Below, one piece after another: positions 28,901 to 38,401 of a stretch of 64,000 bases of DNA. The stretch's first letter is position 1. Every line of letters starts with the position of its first letter. The stretch lies in contig WSYJ01000060.1 of assembly GCA_020186115.1 (NCBI GenBank), positions 1,178,001 through 1,242,000 of the forward strand. Direction: 5' to 3'. The notes below the pieces were generated by a model, which was not told where the DNA came from, did not search any database, and worked only from the letters and a program-made list of their open reading frames with translations. The stretch comes from Histomonas meleagridis (Eukaryota; Parabasalia; Tritrichomonadida; Dientamoebidae). Made by a program: the position numbers and the translations under genes.

Positions 28901-29513
28901 TCGTGATCTTTTGCTTACGATCTGAAAATGAATTTTGTGGACCAACAAAATATGAGGATATAAAATATGATATTATTTTCCACCAATAAATAAACGTTTG
29001 ATCGTTTTTATATATTGATTGATCAATGGAAATGGAAGTACAAAGCTTACAAAAACATTCAAAGTCATCTTGGGTTGAATAATTGGAGGAATTGTTTGGA
29101 AGGAAGGCATAAACAGCTTTGATAACTGTTTGCCATAGATTAAAATCAACCATTTGATTCCAGGAACTGATAATAGATATTGCATGCTTCCAACATTTAA
29201 GCCGAGACTCAAAATCAATTTTGGTTTCAAAAAGCTTGGTTAATATTTGTGCAACTTTAGGAGATATATTAATGGATTCCCTTGGATAATTGTCAACAAT
29301 TTTTCGAAGGCATTTTATTGCTTTCATTATGGTTACTTTTTTGTTAGAATGAAATAAAGACATTCCCCAGATTGGACTAGATTTTTCTTCACCAGTAAGC
29401 GGATGTGTATCAATGTACGAAAGTAATTCAGTCGCAAAGTCTTCTAAATCTTTTGATGTTGGTGGCTTTTTACGAGAACTTAATGATTTTATGAGATCTC
29501 GTAGCTTTGACAT
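25971..29513 (-). CDS. Rap/Ran-GAP domain protein of the tuberin (TSC2)/RalGAP type, thumb residue altered
   Basis: 1180 residues: a long helical, HEAT-like region (1 to about 900) and a C-terminal Rap-GAP domain. The domain is recognised by FSIIYIGKGQTKLNEIL, ITNDFKRFLMSIGDTISLQEF, SGEYAIYWED, VIIIWYNDQNSAIEMSMFQ and RHLVGPVVRVAALLMD. TSC2 and RalGAP-alpha have this layout and stimulate Rheb, Rap or Ral GTPases; TSC2 restrains TOR. The catalytic Asn of the His-x-Gly-Asn-Asp motif is replaced: the sequence is NLKDSDVIII, with Ser1072 at the Asn position and no His. GAP activity by the usual mechanism is thus doubtful. ATG at 29513. The link to TOR (same window) is by family only. Confidence 0.7.
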   Translation of the reverse strand: MSKLRDLIKSLSSRKKPPTSKDLEDFATELLSYIDTHPLTGEEKSSPIWGMSLFHSNKKVTIMKAIKCLRKIVDNYPRESINISPKVAQILTKLFETKIDFESRLKCWKHAISIISSWNQMVDFNLWQTVIKAVYAFLPNNSSNYSTQDDFECFCKLCTSISIDQSIYKNDQTFIYWWKIISYFISSYFVGPQNSFSDRKQKITISFLFLQILLKSLDSKLQSTYKFTHSDFKLAEFTSNILVCVSDMFPISTYDTYLQTFINFIKESFPHKILLVKPFDYVLTDIKSYENLFYNNAVQEFLFSEQFFNKPYLLTFFQSQAETTTINTLREICIDKQSPKILTPIILFCYKIIEVLHTLLINKVDVKQNRLMIISNFIEIVLITKSLIVQSFYNGLSLDEIENIFIQQMFLMRNSHSFMQMICIYFSSLSEFKVINPVLFSNRISNILSSGHLNSLNDKDHPGLSTDFFTSFAEQFGIILSKKDIKPIDYVNIYGFSTDNSPKFFYLRLSSEDWDQEKIENFILHFIESFQTVTKPSSFENFNTLQQKMVNILCKVYLDNKLKTELNEFIFTKLLQKLIGFCNALFNESTYKIINNIIEHSFYTKYATQQFGIIILKFLMQNPKILSSSTNKNNMHDNCLLSSMNVALSPIPFSLTLFKLLKKNIYKTNLNNAFIRDNSSIIFNYIASDIVLSDYLSNNHDDGLQFLKKYCTDRDFILEENFGSAIFILFINEVLNTKTKDFSKTLTDIFDICTRNSTIKNISFINNIIYIIPMFYKQLINKSPKLLYNIAKNLFDFMVNNRPVEADVKKILMFYTNILLLSELKSPTFKEIYKYFNMYRSQRRDHYENILEKCFSFYENNFNKDFEVFTIPEKPNFEVLDVNNILDSFQFNDDNILSLYHSTTYGTSRYDIRFNYKYNETNKSNIVSAKDSPSLPFLTYQPSFIIYDAIVTNRAKKLFTISDQEGFTKALVAVSKQDKIKRTFSIIYIGKGQTKLNEILDIDISKITNDFKRFLMSIGDTISLQEFYQAKNKESSFKSGEYAIYWEDKSNEVIYYVLPLVEKSNRNNLKDSDVIIIWYNDQNSAIEMSMFQKATCLIEIRPLGKGLFSVSEKTSDKKYVKFFERIILPRHLVGPVVRVAALLMDLQRPRKENSVLIDAKIWSDITNGNPISSVLECKDN

Positions 29514-29549
29514 TTATTTTCAACTTTTTAATTTTTTATATCACAAAGA

Positions 29550-29555
29550 ACCGTT
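29550..29555. promoter_or_regulatory. ACCGTT motif upstream of the RapGAP gene
   Basis: The complement of AACGGT lies 36 bp before the ATG at 29513, within AACCGTTTATA. It is one of several similarly placed copies in the window. Confidence 0.35.
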
Positions 29556-29730
29556 TATACAATCATCGGAACGCGCCCATTATTTTGAATACTTTACGTA
29601 TCAAATGCCGATAAGACGTTTAAAGTTTTATAGTTCATGTAAACTATAGAAAAATTACCAAAAGAAAACGTTCTACTCCAGCATTAACAGATCATCTTTT
29701 CGAAAAAAAGTTAATGTATTCATAATTTTA

Positions 29731-30639
29731 ATGATATATGTATTATGTCTTCGGTACACTCAATCATATATCAATATTCAGATTTATGGACAGACACATA
29801 ACTTTATCAATGTTTACATTGTTTCACTTGTTGGTTCTGATAATTGGAAGCGCTCATATGAACTCTATAAAACATGGGGTCAAGAGTTTGTTGAAAAATT
29901 TCATGGAGTTTTTAAATTTTCCTCATCTTCAATGAACAAAAGTTTCGAAAATATCACACTTTATAATCCAAATGTTAGGTCCTATGGATACATTAAGCTT
30001 TTTCATCTATTCAATGATGCTGTTAAAGATTTTCTCGAGAATACAAATCTCCAATGGATTTATAGAACAACCGAGGATTGTTTTGTAAACTTGGAACTCT
30101 TTGAGAAATTCATGACCAATTTTAGTTCAATACATGATCCAAATTTGGAACTTATTGTAAAAGGACATGCCATCAAAAATTCACGAAAGCTTTATTTCAT
30201 TCATGGAGGTAGTGGATGGTTTATGTCTCGAGCAGCTGCAAAAATGTACTATGACCTTATTCCAATAATTGAACCATACCAAATCCAAAATTCAATAACT
30301 GATGATGTTCTCATTTACAATTTCACCAAAAGAATGAACTTAACTTGCGAAGATGTTAATTTAAATGAGTTTCTAGGCACGGCACTCTCAGACGATGACA
30401 TTATCAGACTTGCAAATGGAAATTTTACAGATGTTCCCTACTGCAGTAAGCGCAAAAGCTTTTATGATGACCTTCGTAGGATGAAAGACATAATTTTCTG
30501 GCATTCCGGAAAAGCTGATAATTTTCCAATGTATCATGGGAAAGAAGTCTATCCTCTTATGAAAGACAACTTATACTTCCAACGGTCATTACATTATACA
30601 GGCTTATGTTTAATGAATGAAACTAATTCTTATTTATAA
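29731..30639 (+). CDS. Fringe/C1GalT-like glycosyltransferase (GT31-like), type II membrane protein
   Basis: 302 residues with features of the fringe/GT31 fold: NVYIVSLVGSDNWKRSYELYKTWG, QWIYRTTEDCFVNLELF (113-116 TTED at the metal-binding Asp site), HGGSGWFMSRAAAKMYY and TDDVLIYNF near the catalytic acid region, then FWHSGKADNFP. Such Golgi enzymes add sugars to O-glycans. The usual Asp-Asp-Asp/Asp-x-Asp is reduced to Thr-Glu-Asp. The first ATG is at 29731, inside a hydrophobic stretch. In the same frame just upstream lie a basic segment (RSSFRKK) and more hydrophobic codons without any ATG before the TAG at 29647-29649, so the real N-terminus is uncertain. Donor and acceptor are unknown. 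Confidence 0.6.
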   Translation: MIYVLCLRYTQSYINIQIYGQTHNFINVYIVSLVGSDNWKRSYELYKTWGQEFVEKFHGVFKFSSSSMNKSFENITLYNPNVRSYGYIKLFHLFNDAVKDFLENTNLQWIYRTTEDCFVNLELFEKFMTNFSSIHDPNLELIVKGHAIKNSRKLYFIHGGSGWFMSRAAAKMYYDLIPIIEPYQIQNSITDDVLIYNFTKRMNLTCEDVNLNEFLGTALSDDDIIRLANGNFTDVPYCSKRKSFYDDLRRMKDIIFWHSGKADNFPMYHGKEVYPLMKDNLYFQRSLHYTGLCLMNETNSYL

Positions 30640-30705
30640 TTTTGTATACATGCACTCATTTGTCACTTTTAATAAAGAACGATATAGAAATACTTTTTTA
30701 TTTTG

Positions 30706-32745
30706 TTATACTTTTGAATCAGGAAGTGCTTCATAATCACCAGACTTACGCGCGCAAACACGCATTTTTATGCATATAATAGTAACAAGTGGAATAAGAA
30801 TTGCTGCTCCGAGAATTGATAAACCAATTATCATACCTTTACTGATTTTTGTTTCTTTTTTAGTTATATTTTCATCGTTTGGACATTCATTAATTATTTT
30901 TCCTTTTGAGATCGTGAACCCACAAAATGATTCACTTGAATATGAATGTTTAACCATTACAAGTGTTATATTTGTATTTACAAACGAATTATTATATCTG
31001 GGTTCAAGTTCTCCATAATAATATAAACATTTAAGTTTAGGACATTCAGAAAATGCATATTCCCTAATTTCAGAAACATCACCGATTGTTACTAATGTTA
31101 AATCTGAACATTTTGAAAAAGCATATTGTTTAATGGTTCGAAGAGTTGAAGGAATTATAATATTTGTTAATTTAGAGCATTCATAAAATGCATATTCACC
31201 AATAGAAAATAGTCCGATTCCTAAAGTAACATTAAATAAACTTGTACAAAATGCAAAAGCATTCGATTCGATGAAATTTAAATAATCAGGAATTTCGATC
31301 TTTTCTAATTTTGTACAATTATAAAATACATCAGATCCAAGTTTCAATAAATGTTGCTCAAGTTTAATACTCTTTAAGTTAGAACATTGTTGAAATGCTC
31401 CAGAAAGGATAAACAGAATCGAATTTGGTAATTCAATATTGGAAAGCATTAAACATTCCGCAAAAGCATATTCTTCAATTTCTGATAATATGCTATCTTC
31501 TTCAAATATAACATTTTCTAAGCTTTTACATTTGCAAAAAGAAGACATTCTAATTAACTGAACTGTCTTTGGAATATTAATTTTAGATAATTTGATACAA
31601 TTATTAAATGCAAATGATGAAATTATTGATAAATTAAATACGTTACTTAATGTTACATCGTTTAAATTCGTACAGTTACAAAAACAATAAGGAGAAATAA
31701 CAGTAATTAATTTTGGAATTGTAATACTTGTTAATGATATACATCCATAAAATGCTGATTCTCCAATAGTTTGTAATTCATTTCCAAATGTGACTAATGA
31801 TAAATTATTACATCCTGAAAATACTTGAGTAGCAATTTTCTTTAATGAATTAGGAAGAGAAAGTTTTAAAAGTGAAATACAATTCTTAAATGATGCAAAT
31901 TCAAGTGTTTCCAATTTATCATTAAATATAATTTCGGATAAAGAAGAACATTCAGAAAAAGCAGAATTACCGATATAAATTAATGATTTTGGAAATGAAA
32001 TTTTCTCTAATTTATTGCATTTTTCAAACGCATTTTGATAAATACTTTCAATGGTATCACCAAAAGTAATCGTTTGTAAATTAGAACATTCGAAAAATGA
32101 AAAACTACCAATCGAAACAATTGGATTTGTAAGTGCAAGTTGGGCTAAACTTGTGCAAAGATAGAAAGAACGTTCACCAATTGTTTTAACACTTTCGCCA
32201 AATTTGATATTTGTCAAAGAAGTACATTTTTGAAATGCATTATCAGGAATTTCTTCAATATTTGAACCTATGACAAGATTCTCTAATTTACTGCAACCTG
32301 AAAATGAATTCACACCAAGCATTATGACTGTGTCTGGAATAGTAAGATCGACCAATGATTTACAACTCGAAAATGAAACCAATCCAATTTTCAATAACCT
32401 CATTCCAAAATCGATTGTGGTTAAATTTGTACAAAGAGAAAAGGCTGAATCTGGTATTTCTTTAAGATTTGCAATGATAAGAGTTTTTAAACTTGTACAC
32501 TTAGAAAATGAAGCTTCGCCAATTGATGTCACACAACTTGAAATGTTTACTGAGTATAACAATGACCACCCATTAAATGCACTATCAGGAATAGTTGGAA
32601 CATTATCAAATTCAAGAATTTTGGTTTTATTTTTGTAGTTTTTATATGTACCTTGTTCAAGGTCACTAGGGCTAACAATCAATGTACCGTTTTCTTCTAT
32701 AAAAGTTTGTTGTGTAAGGAGAAAAAATAGTGAAAAGAAAAACAT
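30706..32745 (-). CDS. BspA-like leucine-rich repeat surface protein
   Basis: From ATG 32745 the product has 679 residues. A TTG at 32769 opens the frame but is unlikely as a eukaryotic start. It has a signal peptide (MFFFSLFFLLTQQTF), then about 25 TpLRR units of the form AFxxCxxLxxIxIPxSxxxIG (for example SAFSLCTNLTTIDFG, NAFEKCNKLEKISFP, YAFYECSKLTNIIIP), a C-terminal membrane helix (GMIIGLSILGAAILIPLVTI) and a short tail CARKSGDYEALPDSKV. This is the classic trichomonad BspA architecture: a type I surface protein with an extracellular repeat rod, implicated in adhesion to host cells or bacteria. It is intact, unlike the relics at 3.4-3.8 kb and 55.1-56.2 kb. Confidence 0.9.
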   Translation of the reverse strand: MFFFSLFFLLTQQTFIEENGTLIVSPSDLEQGTYKNYKNKTKILEFDNVPTIPDSAFNGWSLLYSVNISSCVTSIGEASFSKCTSLKTLIIANLKEIPDSAFSLCTNLTTIDFGMRLLKIGLVSFSSCKSLVDLTIPDTVIMLGVNSFSGCSKLENLVIGSNIEEIPDNAFQKCTSLTNIKFGESVKTIGERSFYLCTSLAQLALTNPIVSIGSFSFFECSNLQTITFGDTIESIYQNAFEKCNKLEKISFPKSLIYIGNSAFSECSSLSEIIFNDKLETLEFASFKNCISLLKLSLPNSLKKIATQVFSGCNNLSLVTFGNELQTIGESAFYGCISLTSITIPKLITVISPYCFCNCTNLNDVTLSNVFNLSIISSFAFNNCIKLSKINIPKTVQLIRMSSFCKCKSLENVIFEEDSILSEIEEYAFAECLMLSNIELPNSILFILSGAFQQCSNLKSIKLEQHLLKLGSDVFYNCTKLEKIEIPDYLNFIESNAFAFCTSLFNVTLGIGLFSIGEYAFYECSKLTNIIIPSTLRTIKQYAFSKCSDLTLVTIGDVSEIREYAFSECPKLKCLYYYGELEPRYNNSFVNTNITLVMVKHSYSSESFCGFTISKGKIINECPNDENITKKETKISKGMIIGLSILGAAILIPLVTIICIKMRVCARKSGDYEALPDSKV

Positions 32746-33435
32746 GAACGATTGAAAAACGTTTTTCAACCCAAAACTGAACGTTCAAACAAAAAGTGTT
32801 CAAATTTTTTGACTTTCCCTGCTTGTAATTTAAATTATACAATTATAAATCCAATTAGTGATATCACACGCAATTACAAAGGCGATCTTATTTCATTGTT
32901 TATGTCAAAAAATTTCTACCAGAAATAAAAAATAGATATCTATTTTAAGTCATCACTTGCGAAATTAAAAATATCTTCACAGATATTTCTCATTTTGAGG
33001 CGTTGATTCTAAGAGGACATGCTATTTGACATCAAAAAAAGGATGATTGATTATTCGAGTTAATTACTCCATACTTGTATAATAAAAAAAGACATGATTT
33101 TTGTCAGAAACTTGGTTTTTGCAGCTAAATATCAGCCATTACTTAAATGACAGAATATCAATTGAATGAAATCTTGTAACATATTTCAATGATAACCACA
33201 AACATTTTTTATCACTGGTCCTTATTTTGTACCAAAACCATGCTTTTGTTCATATATAAAATTTTAATAAATCTGAGAATGTCATTTTTTTGGGATTTTA
33301 ACGAATTTTCTAACATCCAAGCTTATAAACTGTGCTGTTTAGGTTGAACAAAAAAGATATATTTAGTTTGACGAAAAAAATTCTTTAATTTTGTATTTAA
33401 GTTCAGATTTCAGTCAAATCCATTTATTAACGAGT
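32746..33435. other. Intergenic, no gene seen
   Basis: About 690 bases, AT-rich, between the BspA-like gene start and the 3' end of the small unknown gene. No coherent reading frame, RNA gene or repeat was recognised. Confidence 0.5.
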
Positions 33436-33864
33436 TTACTTTTGCGAGTCTTCCAGAACAACATAATGAAGGTATGGTGATATCAAAGGCCAATTTTCTG
33501 AAAACCATTTAATCAAAACGGTCTTTCTTCGTTTTGCATCTCGATCTAGCTTTACATTGGCATAATTTGCAAGAACTTCTGCGATACTTAACAATTCTGG
33601 TTGCTTTATGTTTGTTCCAAATCTTTTGGTGATTTCTTTCCATGCTATGTTATCTTTAGGGTCAAACCCATGCAAGCGATCATTGATTCTTTCCTTTTCG
33701 CGGTTAGTTCCTGAATGAGGTGTTTGAGAAAATAATTGACATATTTCTGGATGAGATTGTAAAATTGCTGCAATAGCATTGGGATCCGTAAGCTGCCCCT
33801 CCTTTATTGCTCCAGGGTTGTAGTTCTGTGCTGTAGGAGCTGTAACATCCTGACTGTTGCTCAT
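33436..33864 (-). CDS. Small conserved-looking helical protein of unknown function
   Basis: 142 residues: a Gln/Asn/Pro-containing, probably disordered first third, then a compact helical domain with IAWKEITKRFG, KQPELLSIAEVLANYANV, LDRDAKRRKTVLIKWFSENW and ISPYLHYVVLED. The regular amphipathic pattern, Trp/basic content and sensible codon use support a real gene. Lys/Arg-rich helices could suit nucleic acid binding, but I do not recognise a family and claim no function. ATG at 33864. Two ACCGCC copies lie 17-30 bp upstream (33881-33886 and 33889-33894) and an ACCGTC about 95 bp upstream. Confidence 0.6.
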   Translation of the reverse strand: MSNSQDVTAPTAQNYNPGAIKEGQLTDPNAIAAILQSHPEICQLFSQTPHSGTNREKERINDRLHGFDPKDNIAWKEITKRFGTNIKQPELLSIAEVLANYANVKLDRDAKRRKTVLIKWFSENWPLISPYLHYVVLEDSQK

Positions 33865-34513
33865 AATTTTTTAGAAAAATACCGCCAAACCGCCATCATT
33901 GTGCAATTGCTATTGAAATCTGCTAGTCAAAAGGTTTATTTTGACAGGTTTATTCAAAACCGTCAGACTCCAGCCAAAATTTTTCATTCTTGGTATATAA
34001 TATTAGTAAATTCTCAAAGAAATCACGCATTTCAATAAAATCATTGTATAAAAACTATATTGTTTGGGGAAAGTCTTTGTTACTTTCTGATTTTATGTGA
34101 TATAAAAAATTATGATTTATCTTTTCTGTAATCGAGAGGGAAAAGAAGCAATTTTACTTAGAATTCATGTATGATTAAATAAATTATATCATATTTTTTA
34201 AAACCATTATTTGATAATAATATTTGAAATTTCAAAATTGGAAAAGTTAAAAAGATTTAAAAAAATGGAAAGGGTTAAAATCCAGAAGCATTAAATGTAA
34301 AATGAAAGAATGTATTAAAAACTAATAAAATTAATAAAAAGAAAATTGATTAATCAAAATTGATTTCATTTTTTAATCATTTTCATAAAATCTTTATTTC
34401 CAAAGGTTTAAGTGATTTTAAGTAGCGCAATAAAAAGAATTGTGCTGATTTTCTTAAAATGAATCATTTGCTGAAAAAAAAATTTTGCAGCCGTTTATTT
34501 GGTTTTGGCGTGA
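33865..34513. other. Divergent intergenic region before UGGT
   Basis: About 650 bases, AT-rich. It contains the ACCGCC/ACCGTC motifs near the small unknown gene and a CCGTTTAT at 34491-34498, 16 bp before the UGGT ATG. No gene seen. Confidence 0.4.
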
Positions 34514-37500
34514 ATGTTTTCTTTAATCTTTCTTTCATTAGTCAGTTCAACATTTCGACCAGACCACGCAGTGTCTTTGGGCGCTGTAGCTCCATGGTAT
34601 GGAGTTCCAATCTTTGAACAAGTTTTATCTTATTTTTCTGATTTTTCACAAGATTCTGCAAAACTATTTTTGAAAGAAATTCTTGAAGCAAATGCCATTG
34701 ATAATGATACTTACATTTTAGAGAAATCACAATCTATATTACCATCAGATGAATTTGCACTTTTACAAGGAAAAATTGAAATTGGTTATTATCTTCCAAG
34801 AACAGAATTATATCGCGAAACAGCTAGAAGCATTTGTGGTAGTTCTTATCCTGATTTATTTGGAATTGGAAAAGAATTATTAGATATACAAATTTCTAGT
34901 CAACAAGTTGAATTTTATGAGTTTGATTTAGTTTTTGGTGAACCTCATACAGCCGTTTATGCTAATTTACACAATTCTACAGTATCAAAAATAATTCTTG
35001 ATTTAATCAAATCAGATACATCCTTTGTATTAAGACCAATTGGAAGAACAAATGAATTTGGTGTTCCACTTAGAGGCTTTGGTATTGAAATGAGGCCATT
35101 TAAGTATTCAATGGAATATGGCGTTAAAGATTCAATTGTACTTGATGCAGCATCTACAAATAGCACTGATGTTTATGATAAAACAGTTACCAAAGTCAAA
35201 GGCATACCAAATTCATATGTTGATGTATCTAACATTGATGACTTTGGTTCTTTATTTTCTGGTTTTGTACGTGACCAAGCTCAAGAAGGAAGAGAACTTA
35301 TTGAAACACTTCGTGATGTTACCAATAATTATCCCTTATTTTTGTCAGATATCATAAATTCAGCATCTGATACTCGTGGCTATAACCAAGTTTCCGATCT
35401 TATTGAACCGGGTACCACCATTTCCTCCATTAATGGCAGGAAATTTCCACTTGCCACTCTTGATATATTTACTTTATTAAATATAATTACTGAAGAAAAG
35501 AACATCCATAATATTCTTGAAAGCACATATAAACTTACACCTGAACAAATTATACGTCTCCTTAATATTGATACTGGTGGTCGTGGGGGCTTTGTTTTAC
35601 GATTTGACCCCAAATATATTCACTATTTAAACGACTTGGAAACCGATAGCGAATATTCTGAGTGGACTTCATCAGTGAAATCATTTTTGTTTTCGAGAGA
35701 ACGTTTACCTCAAGTTCGTAAGAATTTAGTTAACGTGTTCCTAATCATTGATCCATCCACAAGTCGAGGGTTATCACAATTATATTCATCTACATATTTA
35801 ATAGAAGATCAATTTCCAGTACGTATTGGAATTATTCCACATTTTACATTAACTAATCGACTTTCACGTAAAGTTGCATATGCATTTTATCATTTAAGTT
35901 ATAAGGACGATCGGGGGGCGATTCAATTTTTACTTGATACAGTTAAATATTGTGGAATTAATGAAGAAACTGGAATGTTAAATAAGCCAACTGAACGACA
36001 TTTTATTTCATCATATAATAACATTGTTAAAACCTTTGATGAGAAATGTTTAAGTTGGAATGATTTACATGAATTATATGATGATGAATCCAAAGAAACA
36101 AAAACCATTTTAGAAACAAATAATTATTTATTTAATGTTGGTATTGATAAAGAAACATGTTTTCTAAATGGAAGAGAATTCATATTATATAATTATGGAA
36201 TTCAAGGCTTAGCTTATGAGTTACAACGACTTTTAGGTTATATGCAACAAATTGTAAGTGAAAGTGACATTAAAACATTTGATGAAATTGATTTTTATGA
36301 TTTAATGGCATATGAATTTTCGATTGTACCATCATTAGATAAGAAGATATTATTCGAACGACCTATAGGTATTGGATTAATCCATAAAACATTGTCACAA
36401 CAACAAATGTTTTTGGATTATTTATCTAACATTGAATGGAATTATACTGACGAAGGAAAAATCGGTTCGTTTTATATATTATTTAGTCAAAACGAAACTG
36501 AAATTAATAATTTCATTAAATTCTCTAAAGAAAATCATTCGGTTCCTGCAACGTTTGTTATTAATCCCGAAATTACTGAACCAATTAAAAATATAATTGA
36601 ATTAAATGGTAAGAAAACATTATTAATAGCTAATGGTCGATTATTTACCAAATTTACATATGAACAATTAACATTAATTGACATATGGAGTAAGCGTTAT
36701 GTTTATAATCGAATATCAAAGAATTTAATTAATATCAAATATAAACGAAGTGAAATATTAATGTACTTAAGTTTTTTAGTGAATGATTGGCGTAGTGAAG
36801 AAATTGTTCGAAGATTTATTAATCCTGATATCTTTGAAATCGATTCACCATTAGTATATACAAACAAAAATGATAATGAAATAATACATTGGGATATAAT
36901 TGCTGATCCATTTACACGTGAATTTCAACGTGTATCAGATATAATTCATTATGTATCTACTAAAAATATCATTGATGTTCGTTTAATTGTTGTACCACCA
37001 CCAACAATTAAAGATCCGATTTTAACATATTATCGAAATTCATTAACAGAAGATAATGTAATCTTTACTATGTTAAATGATACTACAACGTATTCAGTAA
37101 TGCCTGATATGCCTGATTCATGGATTTATGAATCAATGAAAGCGACTGTTGATTTAGATAATATATTATTAAAAGAATTAAAGCCTTCAACACATGAAGG
37201 TAAATATATATTAACAAACATTAAAGCAGAAGGAACATGTGAAGATATAAATGGCGAAATAGCTGAAGGAGCTGAATTAGCATTATATGATTCACGTGAT
37301 ACTAAAATTAGTGATACAATTGTAATGATGTCAAATGGGTATTGGCAACTTGCAGCTAATCCCGGAATATATAAAATCGATTTAGGTGGAAAGCGATCTA
37401 AAATGATCTATAAAATGAAAACAAAACATATAATTGTTTCCACATTTGCACAACAACAAAACAAATTATTAGTATCATATAATAAAGGTATGGAAGGTAT

Positions 37501-38401
37501 TAAAGTATATAATATCACATCGAAAGATACAACTAATACTACACGCGTCGATGTCTTCTCCGTTGCAAGTGGACATTTATATGAACGATTATTAAAGATT
37601 ATGATGTTAGCAATCCGAAGACAATCGAAATATAATGTTAAGTTTTGGATCATTAAAGCGTTCTTATCACCACAATTCAAAGCGACTTTACCAATAATGG
37701 CGAAGAAGTATAACTTTTCATATCAATTAGTATCATATAAATGGCCGAATTGGTTACGACCTCAATTCGAAAAACAACGAATTATTTGGGGTAACAAAAT
37801 ATTGTTTTTAGATGTGTTATTCCCATTGGACTTAGAACGTGTAATATATATCGATTCGGATCAAATAGTACGAACTGATTTGATCGAATTAATGAGAATG
37901 GATTTTAATGGAGCTCCTTACGCATTCACACCAATGTGTGATAGTCGAAAGGAAACTGAACCTTATCGATTCTGGAAAACAGGATATTGGTACGATTATC
38001 TGAAAGGGAAAAAGTATCATATCTCCGCTTTGTTTGCTATTGATTTAATAAAATTTAGACAAATGGCTGCAGGCGATTGGTTAAGATATCATTATCAACA
38101 ATTGTCGGCTGACCCGAATTCTTTGGCTAATTTGGATCAGGATTTACCAAACTATGCACAACATCATATACCAATTTATTCGTTGCCCCAAAATTGGTTA
38201 TGGTGCGAAACTTGGTGCAGTGATGAAACAATGGATGATGCAAAGACAATCGATTTGTGTAATAATCCATTGACTAAAAGACCTAAATTAGAAATAGCTC
38301 AAACAAGAGTAAAGGAATGGCCTGGCCTGGATGAAGAAGCTAGAAATATTACCGCTGATCAGGATGCTTATGAGAAATATTTCTTCCCTGATAATAAATA
38401 A
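34514..38401 (+). CDS. UGGT: UDP-glucose:glycoprotein glucosyltransferase (UGGT, GT24)
   Basis: UGGT re-glucosylates N-glycans of misfolded glycoproteins in the ER so that they re-enter lectin-chaperone cycles. The 1295 residues comprise a signal peptide (MFSLIFLSLVSST), a long folding-sensor region of thioredoxin-like and beta domains (about 20-1030), and the GT24 catalytic domain (about 1035-1290). The latter has VASGHLYERLLKIMM, RPQFEKQRIIWGNKILFLDVLFP, the metal site IDSDQ (Asp1114 and Asp1116) and AHHIPIYSLPQNWLWCETWC-like sequence near the end. Identification is firm. It is shorter than animal UGGT (about 1550), mostly in the sensor, and the C-terminus PDNK is not a canonical KDEL/HDEL-type retrieval signal. 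The gene is intronless. Confidence 0.93.
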   Translation: MFSLIFLSLVSSTFRPDHAVSLGAVAPWYGVPIFEQVLSYFSDFSQDSAKLFLKEILEANAIDNDTYILEKSQSILPSDEFALLQGKIEIGYYLPRTELYRETARSICGSSYPDLFGIGKELLDIQISSQQVEFYEFDLVFGEPHTAVYANLHNSTVSKIILDLIKSDTSFVLRPIGRTNEFGVPLRGFGIEMRPFKYSMEYGVKDSIVLDAASTNSTDVYDKTVTKVKGIPNSYVDVSNIDDFGSLFSGFVRDQAQEGRELIETLRDVTNNYPLFLSDIINSASDTRGYNQVSDLIEPGTTISSINGRKFPLATLDIFTLLNIITEEKNIHNILESTYKLTPEQIIRLLNIDTGGRGGFVLRFDPKYIHYLNDLETDSEYSEWTSSVKSFLFSRERLPQVRKNLVNVFLIIDPSTSRGLSQLYSSTYLIEDQFPVRIGIIPHFTLTNRLSRKVAYAFYHLSYKDDRGAIQFLLDTVKYCGINEETGMLNKPTERHFISSYNNIVKTFDEKCLSWNDLHELYDDESKETKTILETNNYLFNVGIDKETCFLNGREFILYNYGIQGLAYELQRLLGYMQQIVSESDIKTFDEIDFYDLMAYEFSIVPSLDKKILFERPIGIGLIHKTLSQQQMFLDYLSNIEWNYTDEGKIGSFYILFSQNETEINNFIKFSKENHSVPATFVINPEITEPIKNIIELNGKKTLLIANGRLFTKFTYEQLTLIDIWSKRYVYNRISKNLINIKYKRSEILMYLSFLVNDWRSEEIVRRFINPDIFEIDSPLVYTNKNDNEIIHWDIIADPFTREFQRVSDIIHYVSTKNIIDVRLIVVPPPTIKDPILTYYRNSLTEDNVIFTMLNDTTTYSVMPDMPDSWIYESMKATVDLDNILLKELKPSTHEGKYILTNIKAEGTCEDINGEIAEGAELALYDSRDTKISDTIVMMSNGYWQLAANPGIYKIDLGGKRSKMIYKMKTKHIIVSTFAQQQNKLLVSYNKGMEGIKVYNITSKDTTNTTRVDVFSVASGHLYERLLKIMMLAIRRQSKYNVKFWIIKAFLSPQFKATLPIMAKKYNFSYQLVSYKWPNWLRPQFEKQRIIWGNKILFLDVLFPLDLERVIYIDSDQIVRTDLIELMRMDFNGAPYAFTPMCDSRKETEPYRFWKTGYWYDYLKGKKYHISALFAIDLIKFRQMAAGDWLRYHYQQLSADPNSLANLDQDLPNYAQHHIPIYSLPQNWLWCETWCSDETMDDAKTIDLCNNPLTKRPKLEIAQTRVKEWPGLDEEARNITADQDAYEKYFFPDNK

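Noticed and set aside
9753-29513. A TOR-FKBP-TSC2 functional gene cluster
   Set aside because: The genes are kilobases apart with unrelated genes between, the FKBP is secretory and the GAP looks inactive; proximity is probably chance.
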